A stretch of 64,000 bases of DNA, taken from Amia ocellicauda. Taxonomy: Eukaryota > Chordata > Actinopteri > Amiiformes > Amiidae. Shown here in pieces: positions 43,827 to 55,876 of this stretch. The DNA lies in contig NC_089863.1 in the NCBI RefSeq assembly GCF_036373705.1, positions 4,587,857 to 4,651,856 on the forward strand, given 5' to 3'. Under the pieces are notes generated by a model. The model did no database searches. It saw only the letters and a list, made by a program, of their open reading frames with translations, and was not told the DNA's origin. A program made the translations under genes and the position numbers. Within the stretch, counting starts at the first letter, position 1. Every line of letters begins with the position of its first letter.

Positions 43827-44396
43827 ACATTAAGATCTACACCTCCATAAAACAAGAGGCAAAGCTCTCACCCTTGGGGAAGGTGCACGTACAGCCCAGA
43901 TAGCATCAGGAATGTAAAGTTCATGTTTCGGACGGTGTTAATGAGCTCTTCTAATCTCTCATTTATATTACATTTATCATTCGCTTCTCTCTATTCAATA
44001 TGGTTGTGTATTATGGTTGGCATTATATTGCCTTTTATTTTGTGTTTTGATTTGCTTTCACCTCATTGTCTCATTTCTTATTCCCAACTGTTATTATTAA
44101 GCTTGCACGTGTGCCTTATTATCATTTGTTTTCGTTTGAGGGAATCAGCGCCGCACAACACCCCTGGGTCCACCTGCACTCCATCACCAAGCGTTCCTCG
44201 GGTACTTGGGCCATAAGTAATGAACGTCAGGTGTGCGTCTGTGTGTTTCTGCTCCCAGGTTGCGTGCGCCGCTTTTCCATCCACGACCCCAGTCTTGACC
44301 CTGCATCTACGAAACACTGCATTAAGATCCTGTGTGGCCACATTCACAACTGTATACAGACCACTGTGTGTTTTTGGTTCATTTGGATGCCGCCTG
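43827..44396. repeat. 570-bp optional segment, copy 13
   Basis: AACAAGAGGC and TCAGCGCC variants. Confidence 0.9.
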
Positions 44397-44462
44397 GGAG
44401 TCTTGCTGAAACCAAGCAACGTCGTCAACCTGGTCGTTGAAGACGGGCAAAAACACGGCTAT

Positions 44463-44544
44463 TGGCAGCGGTGGGATTTGAACCCACGCCTCCGAAGAGA
44501 CTGGAGCCTTAATCCAGCGCCTTAGACCGCTCGGCCACGCTACC
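44463..44544 (-). tRNA. tRNA-Leu-AAG: tRNA-Leu(AAG), copy 28
   Basis: Base 34 at 44510. Confidence 0.97.
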
Positions 44545-44944
44545 CGGGGAAGGACCTTGTCTTACCGCTTTGTATGTCTGGATGTATGTAAGCATGCATG
44601 CACGCATACATGTATGCACGCATGCATGTATGTATGAAGTTATTGTCATGATGATTTCAATGATCAAATCCTATGCATTTAGTCTAGTTTCGTCAAAAGA
44701 CGTCGATTAAGGTGAAGTCTTGTGTCTGCGTGCAAACAGACTACGAGTCCACTGCGCAGTATGTGCGGGTCACAATACAATCCTTTCGAGCCCGTACAGA
44801 TTGGGATGTTTTCATGCTAAATGTACTCGGTGCATCTTCAACAGCAGCAAAGGTCAACAGCGCTGTTGAAAATGTTGATACGCAGAAGCGTCCACCACGT
44901 GAGATGACTGATGCAGGTGTGACCGTAGAGATCGTGGTGGGTGT

Positions 44945-45026
44945 GGTAACGTGGCCGAGTGGTCTAAGGCGCTTCATTTAAGCTCCAGTCTCTTTGGAGG
45001 CGTGGGTTGGAATCCCACCGTTGCCA
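44945..45026 (+). pseudogene. Leu-like tRNA (UAA), copy 28
   Basis: Anticodon at 44979-44981. Confidence 0.78.
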
Positions 45027-45140
45027 ACTTCCTTTAGCCATTAAAGTCATGGTGCTTGCCTAGTTGCACCTCGTCGTTCCATATCACACGTTACTTTTCT
45101 GGACATGTACTTTGCATGTCAACGGGGAGCGCTCTCGGCA

Positions 45141-45222
45141 GACGAGGTGGCCGAGTGGTTAAGGCGATGGACTGCTAATCCATTGTGCTGTGCACGCGTG
45201 GGTTCGGATACCATACTCTTCG
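45141..45222 (+). pseudogene. Ser-like tRNA (GCU), copy 28, class 2
   Basis: C56, G58, A66. Confidence 0.72.
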
Positions 45223-45626
45223 GATCACGGCAGCCTTTTACAGAAGAGCAATGATTGCTGCCTCAATAAAGTGTTCATCTCTTTCCATTACGTTGCAATC
45301 CTGTTCCGTCCTGTCTCAAAATGTTGTCATTACCCTCGAGTGGAATATCCGGGGTGGCGGTGTGCATGGTGGGAGATGGCCTGCGAGGGTGCAGGGCGTG
45401 TCTGCTTGCTTTGGGTCTTGGGTGGGGGCTGGTGTGGCTGAAATGCCAGCGCTGAATTTTTGGTCCTGGGGCGAGGTATATGAGAAAAGGCCCCACTATC
45501 AAGATTTCAAGTGACCACACCACCCTCAATCAATTCCCCGCAAAGCCCAAGTTACTGGTGGGCACTTCAGCAGCCAAAGAGCCACACCTTGGAGCAATTA
45601 GAAGATGGAATGAAACGAAAGCAATG

Positions 45627-46196
45627 ACATTAAGATCTACACCTCCATAAAACAACAGGCAAAGCTCTCACCCTTGGGGAAGGTGCACGTACAGCCCAGA
45701 TAGCATCAGGAATGTAAAGTTCATGTTTCGGACGGTGTTAATGAGCTCTTCTAATCTCTCATTTATATTACATTTATCATTCGCTTCTCTCTATTCAATA
45801 TGGTTGTGTATTATGGTTGGCATTATATTGCCTTTTATTTTGTGTTTTGATTTGCTTTCACCTCATTGTCTCATTTCTTATTCCCAACTGTTATTATTAA
45901 GCTTGCACGTGTGCCTTATTATCATTTGTTTTCGTTTGAGGGAATCACCGCCGCACAACACCCCTGGGTCCACCTGCACTCCATCACCAAGCGTTCCTCG
46001 GGTACTTGGGCCATAAGTAATGAACGTCAGGTGTGCGTCTGTGTGTTTCTGCTCCCAGGTTGCGTGCGCCGCTTTTCCATCCACGACCCCAGTCTTGACC
46101 CTGCATCTACGAAACACTGCATTAAGATCCTGTGTGGCCACATTCACAACTGTATACAGACCACTGTGTGTTTTTGGTTCATTTGGATGCCGCCTG
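45627..46196. repeat. 570-bp optional segment, copy 14
   Basis: AACAACAGGC and TCACCGCC variants. Confidence 0.9.
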
Positions 46197-46262
46197 GGAG
46201 TCTTGCTGAAACCAAGCAACGTCGTCAACCTGGTCGTTGAAGACGGGCAAAAACACGGCTAT

Positions 46263-46344
46263 TGGCAGCGGTGGGATTTGAACCCACGCCTCCGAAGAGA
46301 CTAGAGCCTTAATCCAGCGCCTTAGACCGCTCGGCCACGCTACC
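46263..46344 (-). tRNA. tRNA-Leu-AAG: tRNA-Leu(AAG), copy 29
   Basis: C41U turns anticodon-stem pair 29-41 into G-U (plus strand ACTAGAGCC). Base 34 at 46310. Confidence 0.94.
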
Positions 46345-46744
46345 CGGGGAAGGGCCCTGTCTTACCGCTTTGTATGTCTGGATGTATGTAAGCATGCATG
46401 CACGCATACATGCATGCACGCATTCATGTATGTATGAAGTTATTGTCATGATGATTTCAATGATCAAATCCTATGCATTTAATCTAGTTTCGTCAAAAGA
46501 CGTCGATTAAGGTGAAGTCTTGTGTCTGCGTGCAAACAGACTACGAGTCCACTGCGCAGTATGTGCGGGTCACAATACAATCCTTTCGAGCCCGTACAGA
46601 TTGGGATGTTTTCATGCTAAATGTACTCGGTGCATCTTCAACAGCTGCAAAGGTCAACAGCGCTGTTGAAAATGTTGATACCCAGAAGCGTCCACCACGT
46701 GAGATGACTGATGCAGGTGTGACCGTAGACGTCGTGGTGGGTGT

Positions 46745-46826
46745 GGTAACGTGGCCGAGTGGTCTAAGGCGCTTCATTTAAGCTCCAGTCTCTTTGGAGG
46801 CGTGGGTTGGAATCCCACCGTTGCCA
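46745..46826 (+). pseudogene. Leu-like tRNA (UAA), copy 29
   Basis: Anticodon at 46779-46781; 1768-lineage markers (ACAGCTGC, GACGTCG) though the microsatellite is full length. Confidence 0.78.
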
Positions 46827-46940
46827 ACTTCTTTTAGCCATTAAAGTCATGGTGCTTTCCTAGTTGCACCTCGTCGTTCCATTTCACACGTTACTTTTCT
46901 GGACATGTACTTTGCATGTCAACGGGGAGCACTCTCGGCA

Positions 46941-47022
46941 GACGAGGTGGCCGAGTGGTTAAGGTGATGGACTGCTAATCCATTGTGCTGTGCACGCGTG
47001 GGTTCGGATACCATCCTCTTCG
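46941..47022 (+). pseudogene. Ser-like tRNA (GCU), copy 29, class 3
   Basis: Private C to T at 46965 in the D-arm region (AAGGTGATGG). Confidence 0.68.
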
Positions 47023-47426
47023 GATCACGGCAGCCTTTTACAGAAGAGCAATGATTGCTGCCTCAATAAAGTGTTCATCTCTTTCCATTACGTTGCAATC
47101 CTGTTCCGTCCTGTCTCAAAATGTTGTCATTACCCTCGAGTGGAATATCCGGGGTGGCGGTGTGCATGGTGGGAGATGGCCTGCGAGGGTGCAGGGCGTG
47201 TCTGCTTGCTTTGGGTCTTGGGTGGGGGCTGGTGTGGCTGAAATGCCAGCGCTGAATTTTTGGTCCTGGGGCGAGGTATATGAGAAAAGGCCCCACTATC
47301 AAGATTTCAAGTGACCACACCACCCTCAATCAATTCCCCGCAAAGCCCAAGTTACTGGTGGGCACTTCAGCAGCCAAAGAGCCACACCTTGGAGCAATTA
47401 GAAGATGGAATGAAACGAAAGCAATG

Positions 47427-47996
47427 ACATTAAGATCTACACCTCCATAAAACAAGAGGCAAAGCTCTCACCCTTGGGGAAGGTGCACGTACAGCCCAGA
47501 TAGCATCAGGAATGTAAAGTTCATGTTTCGGACGGTGTTAATGAGCTCTTCTAATCTCTCATTTATATTACATTTATCATTCGCTTCTCTCTATTCAATA
47601 TGGTTGTGTATTATGGTTGGCATTATATTGCCTTTTATTTTGTGTTTTGATTTGCTTTCACCTCATTGTCTCATTTCTTATTCCCAACTGTTATTATTAA
47701 GCTTGCACGTGTGCCTTATTATCATTTGTTTTCGTTTGAGGGAATCAGCGCCGCACAACACCCCTGGGTCCACCTGCACTCCATCACCAAGCGTTCCTCG
47801 GGTACTTGGGCCATAAGTAATGAACGTCAGGTGTGCGTCTGTGTGTTTCTGCTCCCAGGTTGCGTGCGCCGCTTTTCCATCCACGACCCCAGTCTTGACC
47901 CTGCATCTACGAAACACTGCATTAAGATCCTGTGTGGCCACATTCACAACTGTATACAGACCACTGTGTGTTTTTGGTTCATTTGGATGCCGCCTG
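47427..47996. repeat. 570-bp optional segment, copy 15
   Basis: AACAAGAGGC and TCAGCGCC variants. Confidence 0.9.
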
Positions 47997-48062
47997 GGAG
48001 TCTTGCTGAAACCAAGCAACGTCGTCAACCTGGTCGTTGAAGACGGGCAAAAACACGGCTAT

Positions 48063-48144
48063 TGGCAGCGGTGGGATTTGAACCCACGCCTCCGAAGAGA
48101 CTGGAGCCTTAATCCAGCGCCTTAGACCGCTCGGCCACGCTACC
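48063..48144 (-). tRNA. tRNA-Leu-AAG: tRNA-Leu(AAG), copy 30
   Basis: Base 34 at 48110. Confidence 0.97.
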
Positions 48145-48544
48145 CGGGGAAGGACCTTGTCTTACCGCTTTGTATGTCTGGATGTATGTAAGCATGCATG
48201 CACGCATACATGCATGCACGCATGCATGTATGTATGAAGTTATTGTCATGATGATTTCAATGATCAAATCCTATGCATTTAGTCTAGTTTCGTCAAAAGA
48301 CGTCGATTAAGGTGAAGTCTTGTGTCTGCGTGCAAACAGACTACGAGTCCACTGCGCAGTATGTGCGGGTCACAATACAATCCTTTCGAGCCCGTACAGA
48401 TTGGGATGTTTTCATGCTAAATGTACTCGGTGCATCTTCAACAGCAGCAAAGGTCAACAGCGCTGTTGAAAATGTTGATACGCAGAAGCGTCCACCACGT
48501 GAGATGACTGATGCAGGTGTGACCGTAGAGATCGTGGTGGGTGT

Positions 48545-48626
48545 GGTAACGTGGCCGAGTGGTCTAAGGCGCTTCATTTAAGCTCCAGTCTCTTTGGAGG
48601 CGTGGGTTGGAATCCCACCGTTGCCA
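48545..48626 (+). pseudogene. Leu-like tRNA (UAA), copy 30
   Basis: Anticodon at 48579-48581. Confidence 0.78.
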
Positions 48627-48740
48627 ACTTCCTTTAGCCATTAAAGTCATGGTGCTTGCCTAGTTGCACCTCGTCGTTCCATATCACACGTTACTTTTCT
48701 GGACATGTACTTTGCATGTCAACGGGGAGCGCTCTCGGCA

Positions 48741-48822
48741 GACGAGGTGGCCGAGTGGTTAAGGCGATGGACTGCTAATCCATTGTGCTGTGCACGCGTG
48801 GGTTCGGATACCATACTCTTCG
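48741..48822 (+). pseudogene. Ser-like tRNA (GCU), copy 30, class 2
   Basis: Gene unchanged; private ACAGATGAGC variant just downstream at 48845. Confidence 0.72.
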
Positions 48823-49226
48823 GATCACGGCAGCCTTTTACAGATGAGCAATGATTGCTGCCTCAATAAAGTGTTCATCTCTTTCCATTACGTTGCAATC
48901 CTGTTCCGTCCTGTCTCAAAATGTTGTCATTACCCTCGAGTGGAATATCCGGGGTGGCGGTGTGCATGGTGGGAGATGGCCTGCGAGGGTGCAGGGCGTG
49001 TCTGCTTGCTTTGGGTCTTGGGTGGGGGCTGGTGTGGCTGAAATGCCAGCGCTGAATTTTTGGTCCTGGGGCGAGGTATATGAGAAAAGGCCCCACTATC
49101 AAGATTTCAAGTGACCACACCACCCTCAATCAATTCCCCGCAAAGCCCAAGTTACTGGTGGGCACTTCAGCAGCCAAAGAGCCACACCTTGGAGCAATTA
49201 GAAGATGGAATGAAACGAAAGCAATG

Positions 49227-49796
49227 ACATTAAGATCTACACCTCCATAAAACAAGAGGCAAAGCTCTCACCCTTGGGGAAGGTGCACGTACAGCCCAGA
49301 TAGCATCAGGAATGTAAAGTTCATGTTTCGGACGGTGTTAATGAGCTCTTCTAATCTCTCATTTATATTACATTTATCATTCGCTTCTCTCTATTCAATA
49401 TGGTTGTGTATTATGGTTGGCATTATATTGCCTTTTATTTTGTGTTTTGATTTGCTTTCACCTCATTGTCTCATTTCTTATTCCCAACTGTTATTATTAA
49501 GCTTGCACGTGTGCCTTATTATCATTTGTTTTCGTTTGAGGGAATCAGCGCCGCACAACACCCCTGGGTCCACCTGCACTCCATCACCAAGCGTTCCTCG
49601 GGTACTTGGGCCATAAGTAATGAACGTCAGGTGTGCGTCTGTGTGTTTCTGCTCCCAGGTTGCGTGCGCCGCTTTTCCATCCACGACCCCAGTCTTGACC
49701 CTGCATCTACGAAACACTGCATTAAGATCCTGTGTGGCCACATTCACAACTGTATACAGACCACTGTGTGTTTTTGGTTAATTTGGATGCCGCCTG
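49227..49796. repeat. 570-bp optional segment, copy 16
   Basis: Private TTGGTTAATTTGG variant near 49780. Confidence 0.9.
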
Positions 49797-49862
49797 GGAG
49801 TCTTGCTGAAACCAAGCAACGTCGTCAACCTGGTCGTTGAAGACGGGCAAAAACACGGCTAT

Positions 49863-49944
49863 TGGCAGCGGTGGGATTTGAACCCACGCCTCCGAAGAGA
49901 CTGGAGCCTTAATCCAGCGCCTTAGACCGCTCGGCCACGCTACC
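49863..49944 (-). tRNA. tRNA-Leu-AAG: tRNA-Leu(AAG), copy 31
   Basis: Base 34 at 49910; 5' flank GGGCCCTG. Confidence 0.97.
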
Positions 49945-50344
49945 CGGGGAAGGGCCCTGTCTTACCGCTTTGTATGTCTGGATGTATGTAAGCATGCATG
50001 CACGCATACATGCATGCACGCATTCATGTATGTATGAAGTTATTGTCATGATGATTTCAATGATCAAATCCTATGCATTTAATCTAGTTTCGTCAAAAGA
50101 CGTCGATTAAGGTGAAGTCTTGTGTCTGCGTGCAAACAGACTACGAGTCCACTGCGCAGTATGTGCGGGTCACAATACAATCCTTTCGAGCCCGTACAGA
50201 TTGGGATGTTTTCATGCTAAATGTACTCGGTGCATCTTCAACAGCAGCAAAGGTCAACAGCGCTGTTGAAAATGTTGATACGCAGAAGCGTCCACCACGT
50301 GAGATGACTGATGCAGGTGTGACCGTAGAGATCGTGGTGGGTGT

Positions 50345-50426
50345 GGTAACGTGGCCGAGTGGTCTTAGGCGCTTCATTTAAGCTCCAGTCTCTTTGGAGG
50401 CGTGGGTTGGAATCCCACCGTTGCCA
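50345..50426 (+). pseudogene. Leu-like tRNA (UAA), copy 31
   Basis: D-arm T at 50366. Confidence 0.78.
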
Positions 50427-50540
50427 ACTTCCTTTAGCCATTAAAGTCATGGTGCTTGCCTAGTTGCACCTCGTCGTTCCATATCACACGTTACTTTTCT
50501 GGACATGTACTTTGCATGTCAACGGGGAGCGCTCTCGGCA

Positions 50541-50622
50541 GACGAGGTGGCCGAGTGGTTAAGGCGATGGACTGCTAATCCATTGTGCTGTGCACGCGTG
50601 GGTTCGGATACCATCCTCTTCG
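50541..50622 (+). pseudogene. Ser-like tRNA (GCU), copy 31, class 3
   Basis: C56, G58, C66. Confidence 0.65.
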
Positions 50623-51026
50623 GATCACGGCAGCCTTTTACAGAAGAGCAATGATTGCTGCCTCAATAAAGTGTTCATCTCTTTCCATTACGTTGCAATC
50701 CTGTTCCGTCCTGTCTCAAAATGTTGTCATTACCCTCGAGTGGAATATCCGGGGTGGCGGTGTGCATGGTGGGAGATGGCCTGCGAGGGTGCAGGGCGTG
50801 TCTGCTTGCTTTGGGTCTTGGGTGGGGGCTGGTGTGGCTGAAATGCCAGCGCTGAATTTTTGGTCCTGGGGCGAGGTATATGAGAAAAGGCCCCACTATC
50901 AAGATTTCAAGTGACCACACCACCCTCAATCAATTCCCCGCAAAGCCCAAGTTACTGGTGGGCACTTCAGCAGCCAAAGAGCCACACCTTGGAGCAATTA
51001 GAAGATGGAATGAAACGAAAGCAATG

Positions 51027-51596
51027 ACATTAAGATCTACACCTCCATAAAACAACAGGCAAAGCTCTCACCCTTGGGGAAGGTGCACGTACAGCCCAGA
51101 TAGCATCAGGAATGTAAAGTTCATGTTTCGGACGGTGTTAATGAGCTCTTCTAATCTCTCATTTATATTACATTTATCATTCGCTTCTCTCTATTCAATA
51201 TGGTTGTGTATTATGGTTGGCATTATATTGCCTTTTATTTTGTGTTTTGATTTGCTTTCACCTCATTGTCTCATATCTTATTCCCAACTGTTATTATTAA
51301 GCTTGCACGTGTGCCTTATTATCATTTGTTTTCGTTTGAAGGAATCAGCGCCGCACAACACCCCTGGGTCCACCTGCACTCCATCACCAAGCGTTCCTCG
51401 GGTACTTGGGGCATAAGTAATGAACGTCAGGTGTGCGTCTGTGTGTTTCTGCTCCCAGGTTGCGTGCGCCGCTTTTCCATCCACGACCCCAGTCTTGACC
51501 CTGCATCTACGAAACACTGCATTAAGATCCTGTGTGGCCACATTCACAACTGTATACAGACCACTGTGTGTTTTTGGTTCATTTGGATGCCGCCTG
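51027..51596. repeat. 570-bp optional segment, copy 17
   Basis: AACAACAGGC, CTCATATCTT and private GGGGCATAAG variants. Confidence 0.9.
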
Positions 51597-51662
51597 GGAG
51601 TCTTGCTGAAACCAAGCAACGTCGTCAACCTGGTCGTTGAAGACGGGCAAAAACACGGCTAT

Positions 51663-51744
51663 TGGCAGCGGTGGGATTTGAACCCACGCCTCCGAAGAGA
51701 CTGGAGCCTTAATCCAGCGCCTTAGACCGCTCGGCCACACTACC
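51663..51744 (-). tRNA. tRNA-Leu-AAG: tRNA-Leu(AAG), copy 32
   Basis: C6U (U6-G67 wobble) as in copy 11. Base 34 at 51710. Confidence 0.95.
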
Positions 51745-51792
51745 CGGGGAAGGACCTTGTCTTACCGCTTTGTATGTCTGGATGTATGTAAG

Positions 51793-51804
51793 CATGTATG
51801 TATT
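51793..51804. repeat. Microsatellite, 32-bp-deleted allele
   Basis: Same deletion as at 18025. Confidence 0.85.
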
Positions 51805-52112
51805 AAGTTATTGTCATGATGATTTCAATGATCAAATCCTATGCATTTAATCTAGTTTCGTCAAAAGACGTCGATTAAGGTGAAGTCTTGTGTCTGCGTG
51901 CAAACAGACTACGAGTCCACTGCGCAGTATGTGCGGGTCACAATACAATCCTTTCGAGCCCGTACAGATTGGGATGTTTTCATGCTAAATGTACTCGGTG
52001 CATCTTCAACAGCTGCAAAGGTCAACAGCGCTGTTGAAAATGTTGATACCCAGAAGCGTCCACCACGTGAGATGACTGATGCAGGTGTGACCGTAGACGT
52101 CGTGGTGGGTGT

Positions 52113-52194
52113 GGTAACGTGGCCGAGTGGTCTAAGGCGCTTCATTTAAGCTCCAGTCTCTTTGGAGGCGTGGGTTGGAATCCCACCGTTGCCA
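52113..52194 (+). pseudogene. Leu-like tRNA (UAA), copy 32
   Basis: Anticodon at 52147-52149. Confidence 0.78.
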
Positions 52195-52308
52195 ACTTCT
52201 TTTAGCCATTAAAGTCATGGTGCTTTCCTAGTTGCACCTCGTCGTTCCATTTCACACGTTACTTTTCTGGACATGTACTTTGCATGTCAACGGGGAGCAC
52301 TCTCGGCA

Positions 52309-52390
52309 GACGAGGTGGCCGAGTGGTTAAGGCGATGGACTGCTAATCCATTGTGCTGTGCACGCGTGGGTTCGGATACCATCCTCTTCG
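52309..52390 (+). pseudogene. Ser-like tRNA (GCU), copy 32, class 3
   Basis: Preceded by GGGAGCACTC. Confidence 0.65.
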
Positions 52391-52794
52391 GATCACGGCA
52401 GCCTTTTACAGAAGAGCAATGATTGCTGCCTCAATAAAGTGTTCATCTCTTTCCATTACGTTGCAATCCTGTTCCGTCCTGTCTCAAAATGTTGTCATTA
52501 CCCTCGAGTGGAATATCCGGGGTGGCGGTGTGCATGGTGGGAGATGGCCTGCGAGGGTGCAGGGCGTGTCTGCTTGCTTTGGGTCTTGGGTGGGGGCTGG
52601 TGTGGCTGAAATGCCAGCGCTGAATTTTTGGTCCTGGGGCGAGGTATATGAGAAAAGGCCCCACTATCAAGATTTCAAGTGACCACACCACCCTCAATCA
52701 ATTCCCCGCAAAGCCCAAGTTACTGGTGGGCACTTCAGCAGCCAAAGAGCCACACCTTGGAGCAATTAGAAGATGGAATGAAACGAAAGCAATG

Positions 52795-53364
52795 ACATTA
52801 AGATCTACACCTCCATAAAACAAGAGGCAAAGCTCTCACCCTTGGGGAAGGTGCACGTACAGCCCAGATAGCATCAGGAATGTAAAGTTCATGTTTCGGA
52901 CGGTGTTAATGAGCTCTTCTAATCTCTCATTTATATTACATTTATCATTCGCTTCTCTCTATTCAATATGGTTGTGTATTATGGTTGGCATTATATTGCC
53001 TTTTATTTTGTGTTTTGATTTGCTTTCACCTCATTGTCTCATTTCTTATTCCCAACTGTTATTATTAAGCTTGCACGTGTGCCTTATTATCATTTGTTTT
53101 CGTTTGAAAGAATCAGCACCGCACAACGCCCCTGGGTCCACCTGCACTCCATCACCAAGCGTTCCTCGGGTACTTGGGCCATAAGTAATGAACATCAGGT
53201 GTGCGTCTGTGTGTTTCTGCTCCCAGGTTGCGTGCGCCGCTTTTCCATCCACGACCCCAGTCTTGACCCTGCATCTACGAAACACTGCATTAAGATCCTG
53301 TGTGGCCACATTCACAACTGTATACAGACCACTGTGTGTTTTTGGTTCATTTGGATGCCGCCTG
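52795..53364. repeat. 570-bp optional segment, copy 18
   Basis: GTTTGAAAGAATCAGCACC and AACATCAGG variants. Confidence 0.9.
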
Positions 53365-53430
53365 GGAGTCTTGCTGAAACCAAGCAACGTCGTCAACCTG
53401 GTCGTTGAAGACGGGCAAAAACACGGCTAT

Positions 53431-53512
53431 TGGCAGCGGTGGGATTTGAACCCACGCCTCCGAAGAGACTGGAGCCTTAATCCAGCGCCTTAGACCGCTC
53501 GGCCACGCTACC
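53431..53512 (-). tRNA. tRNA-Leu-AAG: tRNA-Leu(AAG), copy 33
   Basis: Base 34 at 53478; 5' flank GGGCCCTG. Confidence 0.97.
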
Positions 53513-53912
53513 CGGGGAAGGGCCCTGTCTTACCGCTTTGTATGTCTGGATGTATGTAAGCATGCATGCACGCATACATGCATGCACGCATTCATGTATG
53601 TATAAAGTTATTGTCATGATGATTTCAATGATCAAATCCTATGCATTTAATCTAGTTTCGTCAAAAGACGTCGATTAAGGTGAAGTCTTGTGTCTGCGTG
53701 CAAACAGACTACGAGTCCACTGCGCAGTATGTGCGGGTCACAATACAAACCTTTCGAGCCCGTACAGATTGGGATGTTTTCATGCTAAATGTACTCGGTG
53801 CATCTTCAACAGCAGCAAAGGTCAACAGCGCTGTTGAAAATGTTGATACGCAGAAGCGTCCACCACGTGAGATGACTGATGCAGGTGTGACCGTAGAGAT
53901 CGTGGTGGGTGT

Positions 53913-53994
53913 GGTAACGTGGCCGAGTGGTCTTAGGCGCTTCATTTAAGCTCCAGTCTCTTTGGAGGCGTGGGTTGGAATCCCACCGTTGCCA
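53913..53994 (+). pseudogene. Leu-like tRNA (UAA), copy 33
   Basis: D-arm T at 53934. Confidence 0.78.
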
Positions 53995-54108
53995 ACTTCC
54001 TTTAGCCATTAAAGTCATGGTGCTTGCCTAGTTGCACCTCGTCGTTCCATATCACACGTTACTTTTCTGGACATGTACTTTGCATGTCAACGGGGAGCGC
54101 TCTCGGCA

Positions 54109-54190
54109 GACGAGGTGGCCGAGTGGTTAAGGCGATGGACTGCTAATCCATTGTGCTGTGCACGCGTGGGTTCGGATACCATCCTCTTCG
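54109..54190 (+). pseudogene. Ser-like tRNA (GCU), copy 33, class 3
   Basis: C56, G58, C66. Confidence 0.65.
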
Positions 54191-54594
54191 GATCACGGCA
54201 GCCTTTTACAGAAGAGCAATGATTGCTGCCTCAATAAAGTGTTCATCTCTTTCCATTACGTTGCAATCCTGTTCCGTCCTGTCTCAAAATGTTGTCATTA
54301 CCCTCGAGTGGAATATCCGGGGTGGCGGTGTGCATGGTGGGAGATGGCCTGCGAGGGTGCAGGGCGTGTCTGCTTGCTTTGGGTCTTGGGTGGGGGCTGG
54401 TGTGGCTGAAATGCCAGCGCTGAATTTTTGGTCCTGGGGCGAGGTATATGAGAAAAGGCCCCACTATCAAGATTTCAAGTGACCACACCACCCTCAATCA
54501 ATTCCCCGCAAAGCCCAAGTTACTGGTGGGCACTTCAGCAGCCAAAGAGCCACACCTTGGAGCAATTAGAAGATGGAAAGAGACGAAAGCAATG

Positions 54595-55164
54595 ACATTA
54601 AGATCTACACCTCCATAAAACAAGAGGCAAAGCTCTCACCCTTGGGGAAGGTGCACGTACAGCCCAGATAGCATCAGGAATGTAAAGTTCATGTTTCGGA
54701 CGGTGTTAATGAGCTCTTCTAATCTCTCATTTATATTACATTTATCATTCGCTTCTCTCTATTCAATATGGTTGTGTATTATGGTTGGCATTATATTGCC
54801 TTTTATTTTGTGTTTTGATTTGCTTTCACCTCATTGTCTCATATCTTATTCCCAACTGTTATTATTAAGCTTGCACGTGTGCCTTATTATCATTTGTTTT
54901 CGTTTGAGGGAATCAGCGCCGCACAACACCCCTGGGTCCACCTGCACTCCATCACCAAGCGTTCCTCGGGTACTTGGGCCATAAGTAATGAACGTCAGGT
55001 GTGCGTCTGTGTGTTTCTGCTCCCAGGTTGCGTGCGCCGCTTTTCCATCCACGACCCCAGTCTTGACCCTGCATCTACGAAACACTGCATTAAGATCCTG
55101 TGTGGCCACATTCACAACTGTATACAGACCACTGTGTGTTTTTGGTTCATTTGGATGCCGCCTG
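54595..55164. repeat. 570-bp optional segment, copy 19
   Basis: CTCATATCTT variant; flank reads GGAAAGAGACG. Confidence 0.9.
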
Positions 55165-55230
55165 GGAGTCTTGCTGAAACCAAGCAACGTCGTCAACCTG
55201 GTCGTTGAAGACGGGCAAAAACACGGCTAT

Positions 55231-55312
55231 TGGCAGCGGTGGGATTTGAACCCACGCCTCCGAAGAGACTGGAGCCTTAATCCAGCGCCTTAGACCGCTC
55301 GGCCACACTACC
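55231..55312 (-). tRNA. tRNA-Leu-AAG: tRNA-Leu(AAG), copy 34
   Basis: C6U as in copies 11 and 32. Base 34 at 55278. Confidence 0.95.
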
Positions 55313-55360
55313 CGGGGAAGGACCTTGTCTTACCGCTTTGTATGTCTGGATGTATGTAAG

Positions 55361-55372
55361 CATGTATGTATT
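55361..55372. repeat. Microsatellite, 32-bp-deleted allele
   Basis: Same deletion as at 18025 and 51793. Confidence 0.85.
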
Positions 55373-55680
55373 AAGTTATTGTCATGATGATTTCAATGAT
55401 CAAATCCTATGCATTTAATCTAGTTTCGTCAAAAGACGTCGATTAAGGTGAAGTCTTGTGTCTGCGTGCAAACAGACTACGAGTCCACTGCGCAGTATGT
55501 GCGGGTCACAATACAATCCTTTCGAGCCCGTACAGATTGGGATGTTTTCATGCTAAATGTACTCGGTGCATCTTCAACAGCTGCAAAGGTCAACAGCGCT
55601 GTTGAAAATGTTGATACCCAGAAGCGTCCACCACGTGAGATGACTGATGCAGGTGTGACCGTAGACGTCGTGGTGGGTGT

Positions 55681-55762
55681 GGTAACGTGGCCGAGTGGTC
55701 TAAGGCGCTTCATTTAAGCTCCAGTCTCTTTGGAGGCGTGGGTTGGAATCCCACCGTTGCCA
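55681..55762 (+). pseudogene. Leu-like tRNA (UAA), copy 34
   Basis: Anticodon at 55715-55717. Confidence 0.78.
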
Positions 55763-55876
55763 ACTTCTTTTAGCCATTAAAGTCATGGTGCTTTCCTAGT
55801 TGCACCTCGTCGTTCCATTTCACACGTTACTTTTCTGGACATGTACTTTGCATGTCAACGGGGAGCACTCTCGGCA

